This document shows positions 36,939 to 46,309 of a DNA stretch of 64,000 nucleotides, piece after piece. The position numbers and the translations under genes are program-made. The stretch spans positions 1,798,001 through 1,862,000 of the forward strand of contig NZ_LT607412.1 in assembly GCF_900091455.1 (NCBI RefSeq), read 5' to 3'. The DNA comes from Micromonospora coriariae (GTDB lineage: Bacteria > Actinomycetota > Actinomycetes > Mycobacteriales > Micromonosporaceae). The stretch's first letter is position 1; every line of letters starts with the position of its first letter. The notes below the pieces were generated by a model, which worked only from the letters and a program-made list of their open reading frames with translations, ran no database searches and was not told the origin of the DNA.

Positions 36939-38209
36939 GGCCGTACCGGGAATTCCAGGGTGACCAGCGTCGGCCCGCCGGGTGGGCTGTCGATCCGCAT
37001 CGTGCCGTCCACGGTACGGGCCCGGTCGTGCAGCCCGACCAACCCGCCGCCGGACAACCCACGGGCCGCCGACCCGATCCTGGCTCCTCCGCCACCGTCG
37101 TCCCCGACCTGCACCCGCAGCAGACCGTCGTGTTGGCGCAGGTCGACGGTCGCCCGCCGGGCCGTGGCGTGTTTGGCGACATTGGTGAGCAGCTCGGCGA
37201 CGCAGTAATAGACGATCGTCTCGACGGCCGGTGACGGTCGGTCGCCCACCTCGACCCGTAGCTCGACGGGCACTGTGCCCCGCGCCACCAGGGTGCTCAA
37301 CGCGGCCTCCAGACCACTGTCGAGCATTGGCGGGTGGATGCCCCGGGCCAGGTCACGAAGGTCGGTGATCGCGGTCTTCGCGTCCCGGTGTGCGGTCTCC
37401 ACGAGCGCCCTGGCCTCGGGCGCGGCGCCTTCGGCGAGCTTCTCCTTGGCCAACCCGAGCTTCATGGCCAGGGCGACCAGCTGCGCCTGCGTGCCGTCGT
37501 GCAGGTCACGCTCGATCCGACGCAGAAGCGCGGCGGCGTCGTCGACGGCCAGGGCACGGGCCTCCTCGAGGTTGTCGACCCGCTCGTCGAGGCTGGTCGG
37601 GCCGAGCAGGCCACGGATCAGCAGCTCGTCCAGGAGCAGGACCAGGCGCAGCAGCGAGGGGCCGGCGAGAAGCATCCCGGCCCCGATCCCGGCCAGCAGA
37701 AACGATCGGGGCCAGGTGTCGAAGAAGAAGTCGCCGAGTTGCAGGGCGGCGCGGTGCGGCCGACCCAGGCTGTCGGTGTTTACCGGCTGGATGAACTTCC
37801 ACCAGAGGGGATGGCTGAGCAGAAACACCGGGTAGCAGAGGAAGACCGCGATCACCGCCGCCGCGAGCAGGGTCACCGGCAGCTTGACGACCAGGTAGGC
37901 CAGTGCCCGCCAGCCCGTGGCATCGCCGAGGCCGGTCCGGACGTACCCCACCGGCCCGGGCCGTCGCCGGACCGGACGTGGGTCGTCGACGCGCAGGCCG
38001 AGCGTCGCGCGGGCCAGCGCGCGGTGCAGCCGGCCCCAGCCGCGAGCGCCGAGGACGCCGGAGGACATCAGCGGCAGGCCGAGCAGCGTCAGCGAGGTCA
38101 GGCCGCCGACCACGACCGTGAGACCGGCGTACGCGAAACCGGCGACCGCCAGCGGCAGGCCGACCAGCGCGTACCCAACCTGGTTGCGGAGGTGCCGGAG
38201 ACGCGTCAT
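36935..38209 (-). CDS. Sensor histidine kinase (HisKA_3, DesK/NarX-type)
   Basis: A 424-residue membrane kinase. The first 190 residues resemble the actinobacterial 'Sensor' domain with four hydrophobic segments (VGLPLAVAGFAYAGLTVVVGG, LVVKLPVTLLAAAVIAVFL, and two more). HisKA_3 follows with the phosphoacceptor histidine in RIERDLHDGTQAQL near residue 235. The HATPase N box is YCVAELLTNVAKHA near 340 and the G box is GSAARGLSGGGLVGLHDR near 385. ATG 38209 has GGGAGGA five bases upstream. It is coupled to the response regulator and divergent from a serine hydrolase. Confidence 0.93.
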   Translation of the reverse strand: MTRLRHLRNQVGYALVGLPLAVAGFAYAGLTVVVGGLTSLTLLGLPLMSSGVLGARGWGRLHRALARATLGLRVDDPRPVRRRPGPVGYVRTGLGDATGWRALAYLVVKLPVTLLAAAVIAVFLCYPVFLLSHPLWWKFIQPVNTDSLGRPHRAALQLGDFFFDTWPRSFLLAGIGAGMLLAGPSLLRLVLLLDELLIRGLLGPTSLDERVDNLEEARALAVDDAAALLRRIERDLHDGTQAQLVALAMKLGLAKEKLAEGAAPEARALVETAHRDAKTAITDLRDLARGIHPPMLDSGLEAALSTLVARGTVPVELRVEVGDRPSPAVETIVYYCVAELLTNVAKHATARRATVDLRQHDGLLRVQVGDDGGGGARIGSAARGLSGGGLVGLHDRARTVDGTMRIDSPPGGPTLVTLEFPVRP

Positions 38210-38283
38210 CTGATCCTCCCGACCAGCCGAACGACATGCCGGCTCAGCATGCCCGGCCACGGGCCTGCTGTGCAGCCGGGCAA

Positions 38284-38324
38284 CCCGCCGTGATCCGTCG
38301 GGTTAACCCCACCCGACCGGCGGG
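38284..38324. promoter_or_regulatory. Nested inverted repeat between the kinase and serine-hydrolase genes
   Basis: Outer arms CCCGCCG (38284-38290) and CGGCGGG (38318-38324) and inner arms GTCGGGT (38297-38303) and ACCCGAC (38311-38317) form a 14-bp stem with a six-base bulge on the left side. GGGTTAACCC at 38300-38309 is itself a palindrome. The two genes here are divergent, so this is not a terminator; an operator or RNA leader is more likely. Confidence 0.55.
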
Positions 38325-38398
38325 AGAGCCGCATTCACCTGCGGTCCGCACTTCGGCAGGGTCGACGGGGATATTCGTTCCGTCGATTGGAGCAGGTC

Positions 38399-39559
38399 AT
38401 GTCGCGTCCGCTATGGACCGTGGTGGTGTCGGTCGGCTCGTTGGTCGCCACACTCGCCGTTCCGCCCCCACCGGCCGGTGCCGACCGTCCGGGAGCGGAA
38501 CGGCGGGCACTGGCTGTCGCGCTCGACCAGTTGGTCGCGGACGGCTTCCCCGGTGCGGTGGCGTACGGCCGCGTGGACGGCCGACGGTGGCAGGTGGCGG
38601 CGGGGGTGGCCGACCGGGTCACCGGGGCGCGGGCCCGGCCGGACGACCGGTTCCGGATCGCCAGCAACACCAAGGCGTTCGTGTCGACCGTGCTGCTGCA
38701 ACTGGTGGGTGAGGGTCGACTCACCCTCGACGACACGGTCGAGCGGTGGCTGCCCGGGGTCGTCCGAGGTAACGGCAACGACGGCTCGACGATCACCGTC
38801 CGGCAGTTGCTCAACCACACCAGCGGCATCTGGGACCCGACCGGCGAGCGGAGCTTCTGGGCCCCGTACCTCGACGACCACGACTGGGACCGGGTCATCA
38901 CGCCCCGCACGGTGATCGCCCTGGCGGTGGCGCACCCGCCGGACTTCGCCCCCGGCGCCTCGTGGGGCTATTCGAACACCAACTACCTGTTGGCGGGCCT
39001 GATCATCGAGGCGGTCACCGGCCGGGACGCGGAGAGCGAGGTGCTGCGGCGGATCGTCGGCCCGCTCGGCCTGGCTCAGACCTCGTTCCCGGTCACCGAT
39101 CCGAAGATCCACGGCCGGCACCTGCACGGCTACGACCTGACGGGCCGCGATGTGACCACGTTCAGCCCGTCGTACGACTGGACCGCCGGGGCGATGATCT
39201 CGACGGCGGCGGACCTGGCACGGTTCCACCGGGCGCTGTTCGGCGGGCGGCTGCTCGCGCCGGCGCAGCAGCGTGAGTTGGAGACCCTGGTGGCGACGGA
39301 CGGCGGGCCGGACGGGTACGGCCTGGGCGTGCAACGGATGACGGTCCCCTGTGCCGCGGGTCCGACGGAGGTGTGGACGACCGACGGCGGCGGGCCCGGC
39401 TTCACCAGCATCGCGGTGACCAGCCTGGACAACTCCCGACAGCTTGTCCTCGCCGGCAACGTCTACGACATCGACCGGGACGTTCGGGGCCTGCCGCCGG
39501 TGCCGGCGAGCGCGGGTTCCCTGGCCGCGATGCAGTCGGTCCTCTGCACGACAGACTGA
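38399..39559 (+). CDS. Serine hydrolase of the beta-lactamase/D-Ala-D-Ala carboxypeptidase family
   Basis: A 386-residue secreted serine hydrolase. A signal peptide is followed by the class C-type fold with SxxK in RIASNTKAFVSTV near residue 94, YSN in WGYSNTNYLLAG near 195, and a GGGPGFTS strand near 330 where other members have HTG. The protein may be a DD-carboxypeptidase, esterase or beta-lactamase homologue; nothing here marks it as a resistance enzyme. ATG 38399 has GGAG six bases upstream; an in-frame TTG four codons earlier is less likely. It is convergent with an S66 peptidase, so two cell-wall-type enzymes face each other. Confidence 0.88.
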   Translation: MSRPLWTVVVSVGSLVATLAVPPPPAGADRPGAERRALAVALDQLVADGFPGAVAYGRVDGRRWQVAAGVADRVTGARARPDDRFRIASNTKAFVSTVLLQLVGEGRLTLDDTVERWLPGVVRGNGNDGSTITVRQLLNHTSGIWDPTGERSFWAPYLDDHDWDRVITPRTVIALAVAHPPDFAPGASWGYSNTNYLLAGLIIEAVTGRDAESEVLRRIVGPLGLAQTSFPVTDPKIHGRHLHGYDLTGRDVTTFSPSYDWTAGAMISTAADLARFHRALFGGRLLAPAQQRELETLVATDGGPDGYGLGVQRMTVPCAAGPTEVWTTDGGGPGFTSIAVTSLDNSRQLVLAGNVYDIDRDVRGLPPVPASAGSLAAMQSVLCTTD

Positions 39560-39593
39560 ACCCGACCGGCGGCGAGATCCCCGCGCCGGCGCG

Positions 39594-40634
39594 TCAGTAG
39601 CGCACCGCGATCCGGCGGTCGACCGCGTCGACCAGGATCTCGCCGCCGTACGGGATGATCAACTGCGGGTCGGTGTGACCGAGGTCGACGTCGAAGACCA
39701 CCACCGCGTCCGGGTTGTACGGCGTGAGGGCGTGGATGATCGCCTCCCGCTGGGCCGTTCCCCACGCCGACCGCTCCGGTACCGACAGCGGCCGGTCGAA
39801 GTTCCACGCCTTCGGCCGGCCGACGACGATCGCCGGGAAGGCGGCGAGCAGCCCTCGCTCCCCCATGTTCCGCACGATCCGGAACACCTCCTGCGCGCTG
39901 GGCATCTCCTGGGAGGTTTCGAAGAGCAGCACGGACCCGTCCAACTCGGCGACGGTCGGCACCCGGTCGGTGGCCATCAGCCAGTGCAGGATCTCCAGAC
40001 AGCCACCCCAGGTACGCCCTCGCACCACCCGTTCCGGCCCCTGCCACCGCCAGCCCTCGCCGGGCAGCATCTCCGGCTCGTACTCCAGCGTCTCGGGCTC
40101 GGTCCACGGGTTGGGCCGGTCCCCCCAGGCGGGCGCGGGCGTCAGGTCGTACCACCCGGAGGTGAACAGCGCCGCCCGCAGCGAGTCGAAGGTCAGCGGG
40201 TGCGGCGCGCCCGGCCGGCCGAGGTGCACCAGCACCGACCCGCCGTGGTAGGCGACGATGCCCAGCCGGTACAGGTGGTTGAGCACGTTGGTGTTGTCGG
40301 AGTAGCCGAAGTATGGCTTCGGGTTGGCCCGCAGCACGTCGTCGTCGAGGTGCGGAGTGACCGTGATCAGGTCGTCTCCGCCGACGGTGGCGAGCACGGC
40401 GGTGATCCTCGGGTCGGCGAACGCGGCGGTCAGGTCGCGGGCCCGGTCGCGCGGGTCGGCCCCCATCACCCGGGTGGTCGGGTACTCCACCGGCTCCAGT
40501 CCGAACTCTTCGCGCAGCCGGCGCAGCCCCAACTCGTACACATGGGGGAAGAGGCCCGGCAGACCGGCGGAGGGTGAGACGATGGCAACCCGGTCGCCGG
40601 GCTTCGGTTTGGTGGGATAACGCGGCGCGTCCAT
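39594..40634 (-). CDS. S66 family LD-carboxypeptidase
   Basis: A 346-residue serine peptidase of family S66, which removes the terminal D-Ala from L,D-linked muropeptides or, in MccF-type members, cleaves peptide-nucleotide conjugates. The nucleophile is in GYSDNTNVL near residue 105, the glutamate in SVLLFETSQE near 225, and the histidine in LGHTDPQ near 305. There is no signal peptide, so it acts in the cytoplasm on recycled wall fragments. The N-terminus has PKPGDRVAIVSPS, usual for the family. ATG 40634 lies six bases from TACCGT and has no ribosome-binding site. Confidence 0.92.
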   Translation of the reverse strand: MDAPRYPTKPKPGDRVAIVSPSAGLPGLFPHVYELGLRRLREEFGLEPVEYPTTRVMGADPRDRARDLTAAFADPRITAVLATVGGDDLITVTPHLDDDVLRANPKPYFGYSDNTNVLNHLYRLGIVAYHGGSVLVHLGRPGAPHPLTFDSLRAALFTSGWYDLTPAPAWGDRPNPWTEPETLEYEPEMLPGEGWRWQGPERVVRGRTWGGCLEILHWLMATDRVPTVAELDGSVLLFETSQEMPSAQEVFRIVRNMGERGLLAAFPAIVVGRPKAWNFDRPLSVPERSAWGTAQREAIIHALTPYNPDAVVVFDVDLGHTDPQLIIPYGGEILVDAVDRRIAVRY

Positions 40635-40640
40635 GATCGA

Positions 40641-40646
40641 ACGGTA
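40641..40646 (-). promoter_or_regulatory. -10 box of leaderless S66 peptidase transcript
   Basis: Minus-strand TACCGT, six bases, then ATG 40634. No Shine-Dalgarno. Confidence 0.6.
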
Positions 40647-40857
40647 GCGTTGAGAGCCAGCGGATTACCGTCATCGCCGCCCACGGGACGTGCGCCGGGA
40701 CCGACAAGATCAAAACCGTGGGCCGTTGAGGTGATCTCCGAGGTGTTCCGCGTCACGGCGCACCATGCGGAGAGCCCCTCCTGCCATCCGGCCCGGCGCG
40801 GATACCATCCAGGGAGTCGGACAGCGCTGTCCTTCGTACTCACGTAAGGAGCGCATC

Positions 40858-43644
40858 GTGACCGACCAGCACGACCACGACGGCCCGGACGCCGCTCTAC
40901 GCGCCGACATCCGCCGGCTCGGCACCCTCCTCGGCCAGACCCTGGCCCGCCAGGAGGGCCGACCGCTGCTCGACCTCGTCGAGGAGATCCGCGCCCAGGT
41001 CCGCACCGACGCCCCGGCGGCCGCCCAGCGGCTCGGCGGCCTGGACGTGACCACCGGCACCAAGTTGGCCCGCGCCTTCTCCACCTACTTCCACCTGGCC
41101 AACATCACCGAGCAGGTGCACCGCGCCCGGGACCTGCGCCGCCGTCGCGCCGTGCAGGGCGGCTGGCTGGACCAGGCGGCCAAGATGATCGCGGAGCGCG
41201 GGGTGCCGGCCGAGGAGATCGCCAACGCGGCACGTCGGCTGGCGGTCCGGCCGGTCTTCACCGCGCACCCCACCGAGGCGGCCCGCCGCTCGATCCTGTC
41301 CAAGCTGCGGGCCATCGCCGACGAGCTGGACACCGAGACCGCCAACGCGATCCTCTACGGGGCCAGCGACGAGGGCCCGGCCAACCGCCGACTGGCCGAG
41401 CTGCTGGACCTGATGTGGCAGACCGACGAGCTGCGCCTCGACCGGCCGGACCCGACCGACGAGGCCCGCAACGCCATCTACTACCTGCGCGACCTGTACG
41501 CCGAGGCCGCCCCCCAGGTGCTCGACGACCTGGCCGACACCTTGCGCACGCTCGGCGTGGAGACCTCGCCGACGGCCCGCCCGTTGAGCTTCGGCACCTG
41601 GATCGGCGGTGACCGGGACGGCAACCCCTTCGTCACCCCGGCGGTCACCCGCGAGGTGCTGACCATCCAGCACGAGCACGGCATCGCGGCCACCGAGAAG
41701 GCGATGGACCACCTGATCAACGAGGTCTCGGTCTCCCGCCGGCTGCGCGGGGTGTCACTGGACCTCTCCGCCAGCCTCGCCGCCGACCTGGACGCGCTGC
41801 CCGAGGTGGCGCCCCGGTTCCGCCGGGTCAACGCCGAGGAGCCGTACCGGCTCAAGGCGCGCTGCGTGAAGGCGAAGCTGGCCAACACCCGGCAACGGTT
41901 GCGCCAGGGCACCGCGCACGTGCCGGGCCGGGACTACCGGGGCTCCGCCGAGCTGATCGCTGACCTGGAGCTGCTGCGCGCGTCGCTGGCCCGTAACTCC
42001 GGGCAGCTCACCGCCGTGGGCCGGCTGGCCTCCACCATCCGTACGGTCTCCGCGTTCGGCCTGCACCTGGCCACCATGGACGTCCGGGAGCACGCCGAGG
42101 CGCACCACGCGGTGCTAGCCCAGCTGTACGGGGCGGTCGGGGAGGTTTCCGACTACCCGGCGCTGAGCCGCCTGGAACGCACCAAGCTGCTCGCCGACGA
42201 GCTGACCGGCCGCCGGCCGCTGTCCACGCTGGACACTCCGCTGTCCGAGTCGGCCCGCAAGACGTTCGACGTGTTCGGCACCATCCGGGAGGCGCAGGAC
42301 CGGTTCGGCACCGAGGTGATCGAGTCGTACATCATCTCGATGACCCTCGGTGTGGACGACGTGCTGGCCGCCGTGGTGCTGGCCCGCGAGGCCGGGCTGG
42401 TCGACGTGCACAGCGGCCGCGCCCGGATCGGGCTCGTGCCGCTGCTGGAGACCCCGGCCGAGCTGAACGCCGGCGGCGAACTCCTCGACGAACTGCTGTC
42501 GCTGCCCGCGTACCGGGCGCTGGTGGCCGCCCGGGGTGACGTGCAGGAGGTCATGCTCGGCTACTCGGACTCCAACAAGGAGGCCGGGATCACCACCAGC
42601 CAGTGGTCGATCCACCGGGCACAGCGCGCGCTGCGCGACGTGGCCGCCCGGCACGGCGTGCACCTGCGGCTGTTCCACGGCCGGGGCGGCACTGTGGGTC
42701 GCGGCGGCGGGCCGACGCACGAGGCGATCCTGGCCCAGCCGTACGGCACGCTGGACGGCGCGATCAAGGTGACCGAGCAGGGCGAGGTGATCTCCGACAA
42801 GTACAGCCTGCCCTCGCTGGCCCGGGAGAACCTGGAACTCACGCTCGCCGCGGTGCTCCAGGCGACGCTGCTGCACACCGGCCCCCGGCAGCCGGCGGAG
42901 ATGCTCGAACGCTGGGACGCGGCCATGGACGTGGTCTCCGAGTCGGCGTACCGGTCGTACCGGTCGCTGGTCGAGGACCCGGACCTGCCGGCGTACTTCT
43001 GGGCGTCCACCCCCACCGAGCTGCTCGGCGCGCTGAACATCGGCTCCCGGCCGGCGAAGCGCCCGAACACCGGTGCCGGGCTGTCCGGGCTGCGGGCCAT
43101 CCCATGGGTGTTCGGGTGGACGCAGACGCGGCAGATCGTGCCCGGCTGGTTCGGCGTCGGCGCGGGGCTGGCCGCCGCCCGCGAGGCCGGGCTGGCGGAC
43201 GTGCTGGCCGAGATGCACCGCAACTGGCACTTCTTCCGCACGTTCCTGTCGAACGTCGAGATGATGCTGACCAAGACCGACCTCAGCATCGCCCGCCGGT
43301 ACGTCGAGACGCTGGTGCCGAAGAAGCTGCACCCGATCTTCGAGCAGATCGAGCGGGAGTACGAGCTGACCAAGCGGGAGGTGCTGGCGGTGACCGCCTC
43401 GCCCGCCCTGTTGGAGAACTCACCTGTGCTCCAGCGCACCCTCGCGGTGCGGGACACCTACCTGGAGCCGCTGCACCACCTCCAGGTGGCGCTGCTGCGG
43501 CAGTACCGGGAGTCCGGTGCCGCCGGACGGGCTGTGGCGACCGCGCCGGGCGGCCGGCGCGCCCCGAGCGACGGCACGGCCCTGGAGCGGGCGCTGCTCA
43601 CCACGGTGAACGGCATCGCCGCCGGAATGCGCAACACCGGCTGA
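40858..43644 (+). CDS. ppc: Phosphoenolpyruvate carboxylase
   Basis: A 928-residue enzyme that carboxylates PEP to oxaloacetate, refilling the TCA cycle. The catalytic histidine is in [12 protein letters not shown] near 140, [10 protein letters not shown] is near 255, the glycine-rich [16 protein letters not shown] loop is near 605, and the C-terminus ends RNTG, matching the conserved QNTG allosteric end. GTG 40858 ([10 protein letters not shown]) has AAGGAG six bases upstream. A TACCAT hexamer at 40803-40808 may be its -10 box. A perfect hairpin follows. Length is normal. Confidence 0.97.
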   Translation: MTDQHDHDGPDAALRADIRRLGTLLGQTLARQEGRPLLDLVEEIRAQVRTDAPAAAQRLGGLDVTTGTKLARAFSTYFHLANITEQVHRARDLRRRRAVQGGWLDQAAKMIAERGVPAEEIANAARRLAVRPVFTAHPTEAARRSILSKLRAIADELDTETANAILYGASDEGPANRRLAELLDLMWQTDELRLDRPDPTDEARNAIYYLRDLYAEAAPQVLDDLADTLRTLGVETSPTARPLSFGTWIGGDRDGNPFVTPAVTREVLTIQHEHGIAATEKAMDHLINEVSVSRRLRGVSLDLSASLAADLDALPEVAPRFRRVNAEEPYRLKARCVKAKLANTRQRLRQGTAHVPGRDYRGSAELIADLELLRASLARNSGQLTAVGRLASTIRTVSAFGLHLATMDVREHAEAHHAVLAQLYGAVGEVSDYPALSRLERTKLLADELTGRRPLSTLDTPLSESARKTFDVFGTIREAQDRFGTEVIESYIISMTLGVDDVLAAVVLAREAGLVDVHSGRARIGLVPLLETPAELNAGGELLDELLSLPAYRALVAARGDVQEVMLGYSDSNKEAGITTSQWSIHRAQRALRDVAARHGVHLRLFHGRGGTVGRGGGPTHEAILAQPYGTLDGAIKVTEQGEVISDKYSLPSLARENLELTLAAVLQATLLHTGPRQPAEMLERWDAAMDVVSESAYRSYRSLVEDPDLPAYFWASTPTELLGALNIGSRPAKRPNTGAGLSGLRAIPWVFGWTQTRQIVPGWFGVGAGLAAAREAGLADVLAEMHRNWHFFRTFLSNVEMMLTKTDLSIARRYVETLVPKKLHPIFEQIEREYELTKREVLAVTASPALLENSPVLQRTLAVRDTYLEPLHHLQVALLRQYRESGAAGRAVATAPGGRRAPSDGTALERALLTTVNGIAAGMRNTG

Positions 43645-43658
43645 GCTACGGCACGTAG

Positions 43659-43693
43659 GAACGGGCCCCGGTCTGCGTGACCGGGGCCCGTTC
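43659..43693. terminator. Bidirectional terminator between ppc and the Gly/Asp-rich gene
   Basis: A perfect 14-bp stem, GAACGGGCCCCGGT (43659-43672) with its complement at 43680-43693 and a seven-base loop. It is 14 bases after the ppc stop and 19 bases from the convergent stop at 43713. Confidence 0.85.
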
Positions 43694-43712
43694 GCGTGTC
43701 ACTCAGCGGCGC

Positions 43713-44546
43713 TCACCAGTCGCCACCGCCGAAGTCACCACCACCGAAGTCACCGCCACCGCCGAAGTCACCACCACCGAAACCGCCGCCACCGAAGTCG
43801 CCACCCGCGTAGTCGCCGCCGGCATAGTCGCCGCCGCCCTGGTCGCCGCCGTCGAAGCCCTGGTCGCCGCCGTCCGCGCCCTGGTCGACGCCGTCGCCGA
43901 AGCCCTCCTGGTAGCCCTCGTCGTAGCCGTAACCCGGGTCGGCGAAGGCGGGCGAGAACAGCGCGTCGGCGATCAGGATGCCGCCGAGCACCCCGGCGCC
44001 GGCGCCCAACGCCGTCTTCCACCACGGCGTCGAGTACCAGCCCGCCGGCACCGGCCGGCCCTGGTAACGGCCACCGGGGTAGTAGTAGGGCGTTTCCCGG
44101 CCGGGTTGCGGGCCGGCCCGGAAGGTCTGCCCCTGCACGTCGACCTCGCGCTCCTTGGTGAGCTGCCCGACCCCGCGCGCCGCGGCCAACTGCGGCACCT
44201 CGGGGCCGGGATCGATGCCCAGCGCCGTCCGTGCCGCCCGGATGTACGCCAACCCCTCCAGCGCGGTCTCCCGGGCCAGCGCGAACTGGTTGGGCGTACG
44301 CGCCTGCTCCAGCTGCGAGCCCGCCGCGTTGTACCGCTCACCGGCGTCGGACAGCGCCTGGCGGACCGCCGGCTCGTCGCCGTGCAGGTTCATCAGCTGG
44401 CCGCCGAGGCGCTCGTACCAGCGTTGCGCCTCCGCGCGAGCGTCACCGAGTTCGGTGCGCTGCCGGGCGGTGGCCTGGGCACGGATGATCGCCGCGGCGC
44501 CCAGCACGCCGACCACCACGATGGCGAGGCACAGCAGAGGTTCCAT
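43713..44546 (-). CDS. Membrane protein with a Gly/Asp/Phe tandem-repeat tail
   Basis: A 277-residue protein. One N-terminal transmembrane helix (CLAIVVVGVLGAAAII) is followed by a helical region with RTPNQFALARETALEGLAYIRAARTALG, a second hydrophobic segment near 175-195 (WKTALGAGAGVLGGILIADAL), and a C-terminal tail of about 75 residues. The tail is built of GGDY, GGDF and GGGDF units and ends in W. I do not recognise a family with certainty. The repeat-coding DNA (43713-43880) is a run of near-identical GGTGGTGACTTC-type units and may vary in length by slippage. ATG 44546 has TACGTT seven bases upstream. Confidence 0.75.
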   Translation of the reverse strand: MEPLLCLAIVVVGVLGAAAIIRAQATARQRTELGDARAEAQRWYERLGGQLMNLHGDEPAVRQALSDAGERYNAAGSQLEQARTPNQFALARETALEGLAYIRAARTALGIDPGPEVPQLAAARGVGQLTKEREVDVQGQTFRAGPQPGRETPYYYPGGRYQGRPVPAGWYSTPWWKTALGAGAGVLGGILIADALFSPAFADPGYGYDEGYQEGFGDGVDQGADGGDQGFDGGDQGGGDYAGGDYAGGDFGGGGFGGGDFGGGGDFGGGDFGGGDW

Positions 44547-44553
44547 GTCTCCG

Positions 44554-44559
44554 AACGTA
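44554..44559 (-). promoter_or_regulatory. -10 box of leaderless Gly/Asp-rich protein transcript
   Basis: Minus-strand TACGTT, seven bases, then ATG 44546. Confidence 0.5.
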
Positions 44560-44600
44560 CCCCCGGGCGTCACGTCGTATCCGTCTGGCAAGCTCCGGTG

Positions 44601-45764
44601 ATGGACGTCTCGACGCTGCTCCTGGTGATCGTGTGCCTCGGCGCCGGCGGGGCGGTGGGCTGGCTCGCGGCCCGGTCCCGGTCGGCGGCCGACATCGCCC
44701 GGCTGGACGCCACGCTGACCGCCACCCGCGAGGGCGAGGGGCGCCTGGAGCAGTCCATGCGGGCGCTGAGCTACGAGGCCACAGCCCAGTCCCAGGAGGC
44801 GGTGGCCCGGGCGGTGGCGCCGCTGCACGAGACCCTGCGCCGCTACGAGCAGCGGGTCGCCGATCTGGAGCACGATCGGGTCGACGCGTACGCCGAGCTG
44901 CGTGAGCAGGTCCGCTCGATGAATGCCGTGTCCGGCGAGCTGCGCACCGAGACCAAGCAGCTGGTGGCGGCGCTGCGCGCGCCCCAGGTGCGGGGCCGCT
45001 GGGGCGAGCACCAGCTACGCCGGATCGTCGAGGCGGCCGGCATGCTGGAGCACTGCGACTTCTCCGAGCAGGTCACCGCCGCCACCGACGAGCAGGTCGT
45101 CCGCCCGGACCTGGTGGTCCGGCTGCACGGCGGCCGGTCGGTGGTGGTGGACGCCAAGGCACCGTTCGACGCGTACCTCACGGCGATGGAGGCTCGCGAC
45201 GAGCGCGGCCGGGACACCCACCTCGACGCGCACGCCCGGCACCTGCGGGGGCACGTCGACGCGCTGGCCGCCAAGTCCTACTGGGCGGCGTTCGACAGCT
45301 CGCCCGAGTTCGTGGTCCTGTTCGTACCCGCCGACCCGTTCCTCGACGTCGCGCTCCAGCGTGATCCGACGCTGCTGGAACACGCCTTCGCCCGCAACGT
45401 GGTGCTGGCCACGCCGGCGACCCTGGTCGCCCTGCTCCGCACGGTGGCCTACTCCTGGCGGCAGGAGGCGCTGGCCCGCAACGCGCTCGCGGTGCACACG
45501 CTCGCCCGGGAGCTGTACGGCCGGCTCGCCACCCTCGGCGACCACGTGGGCAAGCTCGGCTCGTCGCTGGCCGGCGCGGTGACCGCGTACAACCGGGCGG
45601 TCGGCTCGCTGGAGGCCCGGGTGCTGGTCAGCGCCCGCAAGCTCGCCGAGCTGGGCGTCTCGGACGAGGAACTCGCCAGCCCGGCCCAGGTCGAGCTGAC
45701 CCCCCGTCAGCCCCAGGCTCCCGAGCTGCTGGACGACGTCGTCCCGGTCGACCGCGACCGCTGA
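44601..45764 (+). CDS. rmuC: DNA recombination protein RmuC
   Basis: A 387-residue protein with an N-terminal transmembrane helix (LLVIVCLGAGGAVGWLAA), a coiled coil of about 100 residues (AVAPLHETLRRYEQRVADLEHD) and the RmuC nuclease-like domain from about 110. That domain has PQVRGRWGEHQLRRIVEAAGM, DLVVRLHGGRSVVVDAKAPFDAYL and FVVLFVPADPFLDVAL, matching the PD-(D/E)XK-like core that limits inverted-repeat recombination in E. coli. ATG 44601 lies 55 bp from the divergent Gly/Asp gene. Length is shorter than E. coli RmuC (475) but normal for actinobacteria. Confidence 0.93.
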   Translation: MDVSTLLLVIVCLGAGGAVGWLAARSRSAADIARLDATLTATREGEGRLEQSMRALSYEATAQSQEAVARAVAPLHETLRRYEQRVADLEHDRVDAYAELREQVRSMNAVSGELRTETKQLVAALRAPQVRGRWGEHQLRRIVEAAGMLEHCDFSEQVTAATDEQVVRPDLVVRLHGGRSVVVDAKAPFDAYLTAMEARDERGRDTHLDAHARHLRGHVDALAAKSYWAAFDSSPEFVVLFVPADPFLDVALQRDPTLLEHAFARNVVLATPATLVALLRTVAYSWRQEALARNALAVHTLARELYGRLATLGDHVGKLGSSLAGAVTAYNRAVGSLEARVLVSARKLAELGVSDEELASPAQVELTPRQPQAPELLDDVVPVDRDR

Positions 45765-45822
45765 CCGCTTTCGCCGGCAGCTGACCGGTTCGCCGGGCGC
45801 GTCATCCGCTGGGCACGCCGGG

Positions 45823-46251
45823 TCAGCTCCGGCGCGCCCCCTCGACGACGAACGGGGTGCCCTGCTGGCAGGTGGTCATCATGCCGGGCTCCACGCGACC
45901 GGTGACGGTCACCTTGGCGCCCGCGGTCAGCACGTCCCGCGGACCGCCGATCAGCAGGTAGCCGTCGAGCAGCACGCAGTTCGGCTCCACGCCAGGGGTG
46001 ATCGTGCCGGTGAGTTCGGTGGCTCCGACCGGCGGTGGCAGGGTCGGACCGCCGGGCGGCTTCGGCGTCTTCGGCGTTGGCCCGGGCGCGGTGGGCGTCG
46101 TGGGTGCGCCCGTCGACGGGGTCGCCGCGGACGGCGTCGGCTGCCCGGTCGCCGGTGACGATCCGCTCGGGGCGGGGCCGTCCGTTCCGCCGCAGGCGCT
46201 CAGCGCCGAGCAGAACACCAGGGCGGAGACGACGAGCCGAAAGGTCCTCAT
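45823..46251 (-). CDS. Small putative lipoprotein
   Basis: A 142-residue secreted protein with signal peptide MRTFRLVVSALVFCSALSAC (lipobox LSAC at about 20), a Pro/Thr/Ser-rich linker over residues 25-75, and a compact C-terminal domain of about 65 residues. That domain contains TGTITPGVEPNCVLLDGYLLIG and VTVTGRVEPGMMTTCQQG, with two cysteines. The C-terminal pattern resembles an OB-like beta barrel, but I cannot name a family. It follows ispH on the same strand after a 58-bp gap. Confidence 0.75.
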   Translation of the reverse strand: MRTFRLVVSALVFCSALSACGGTDGPAPSGSSPATGQPTPSAATPSTGAPTTPTAPGPTPKTPKPPGGPTLPPPVGATELTGTITPGVEPNCVLLDGYLLIGGPRDVLTAGAKVTVTGRVEPGMMTTCQQGTPFVVEGARRS

Positions 46252-46309
46252 ACCGGTTTCGACGCGCCGGAGTGCCGGGGCGTTCCCGCCGGAACCCGGA
46301 CGACGCCGC

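Noticed and set aside
38399..39559. Serine hydrolase as a beta-lactam resistance gene
   Set aside because: The motifs fit the broad carboxypeptidase/esterase family, the third motif is not a clear KTG or HTG, and there is no resistance or mobile context.
43713..43880. Short regular repeats that could be taken for a CRISPR array
   Set aside because: They are in-frame codon repeats of a Gly/Asp/Phe tail, without spacers of constant length, and no cas genes are near.
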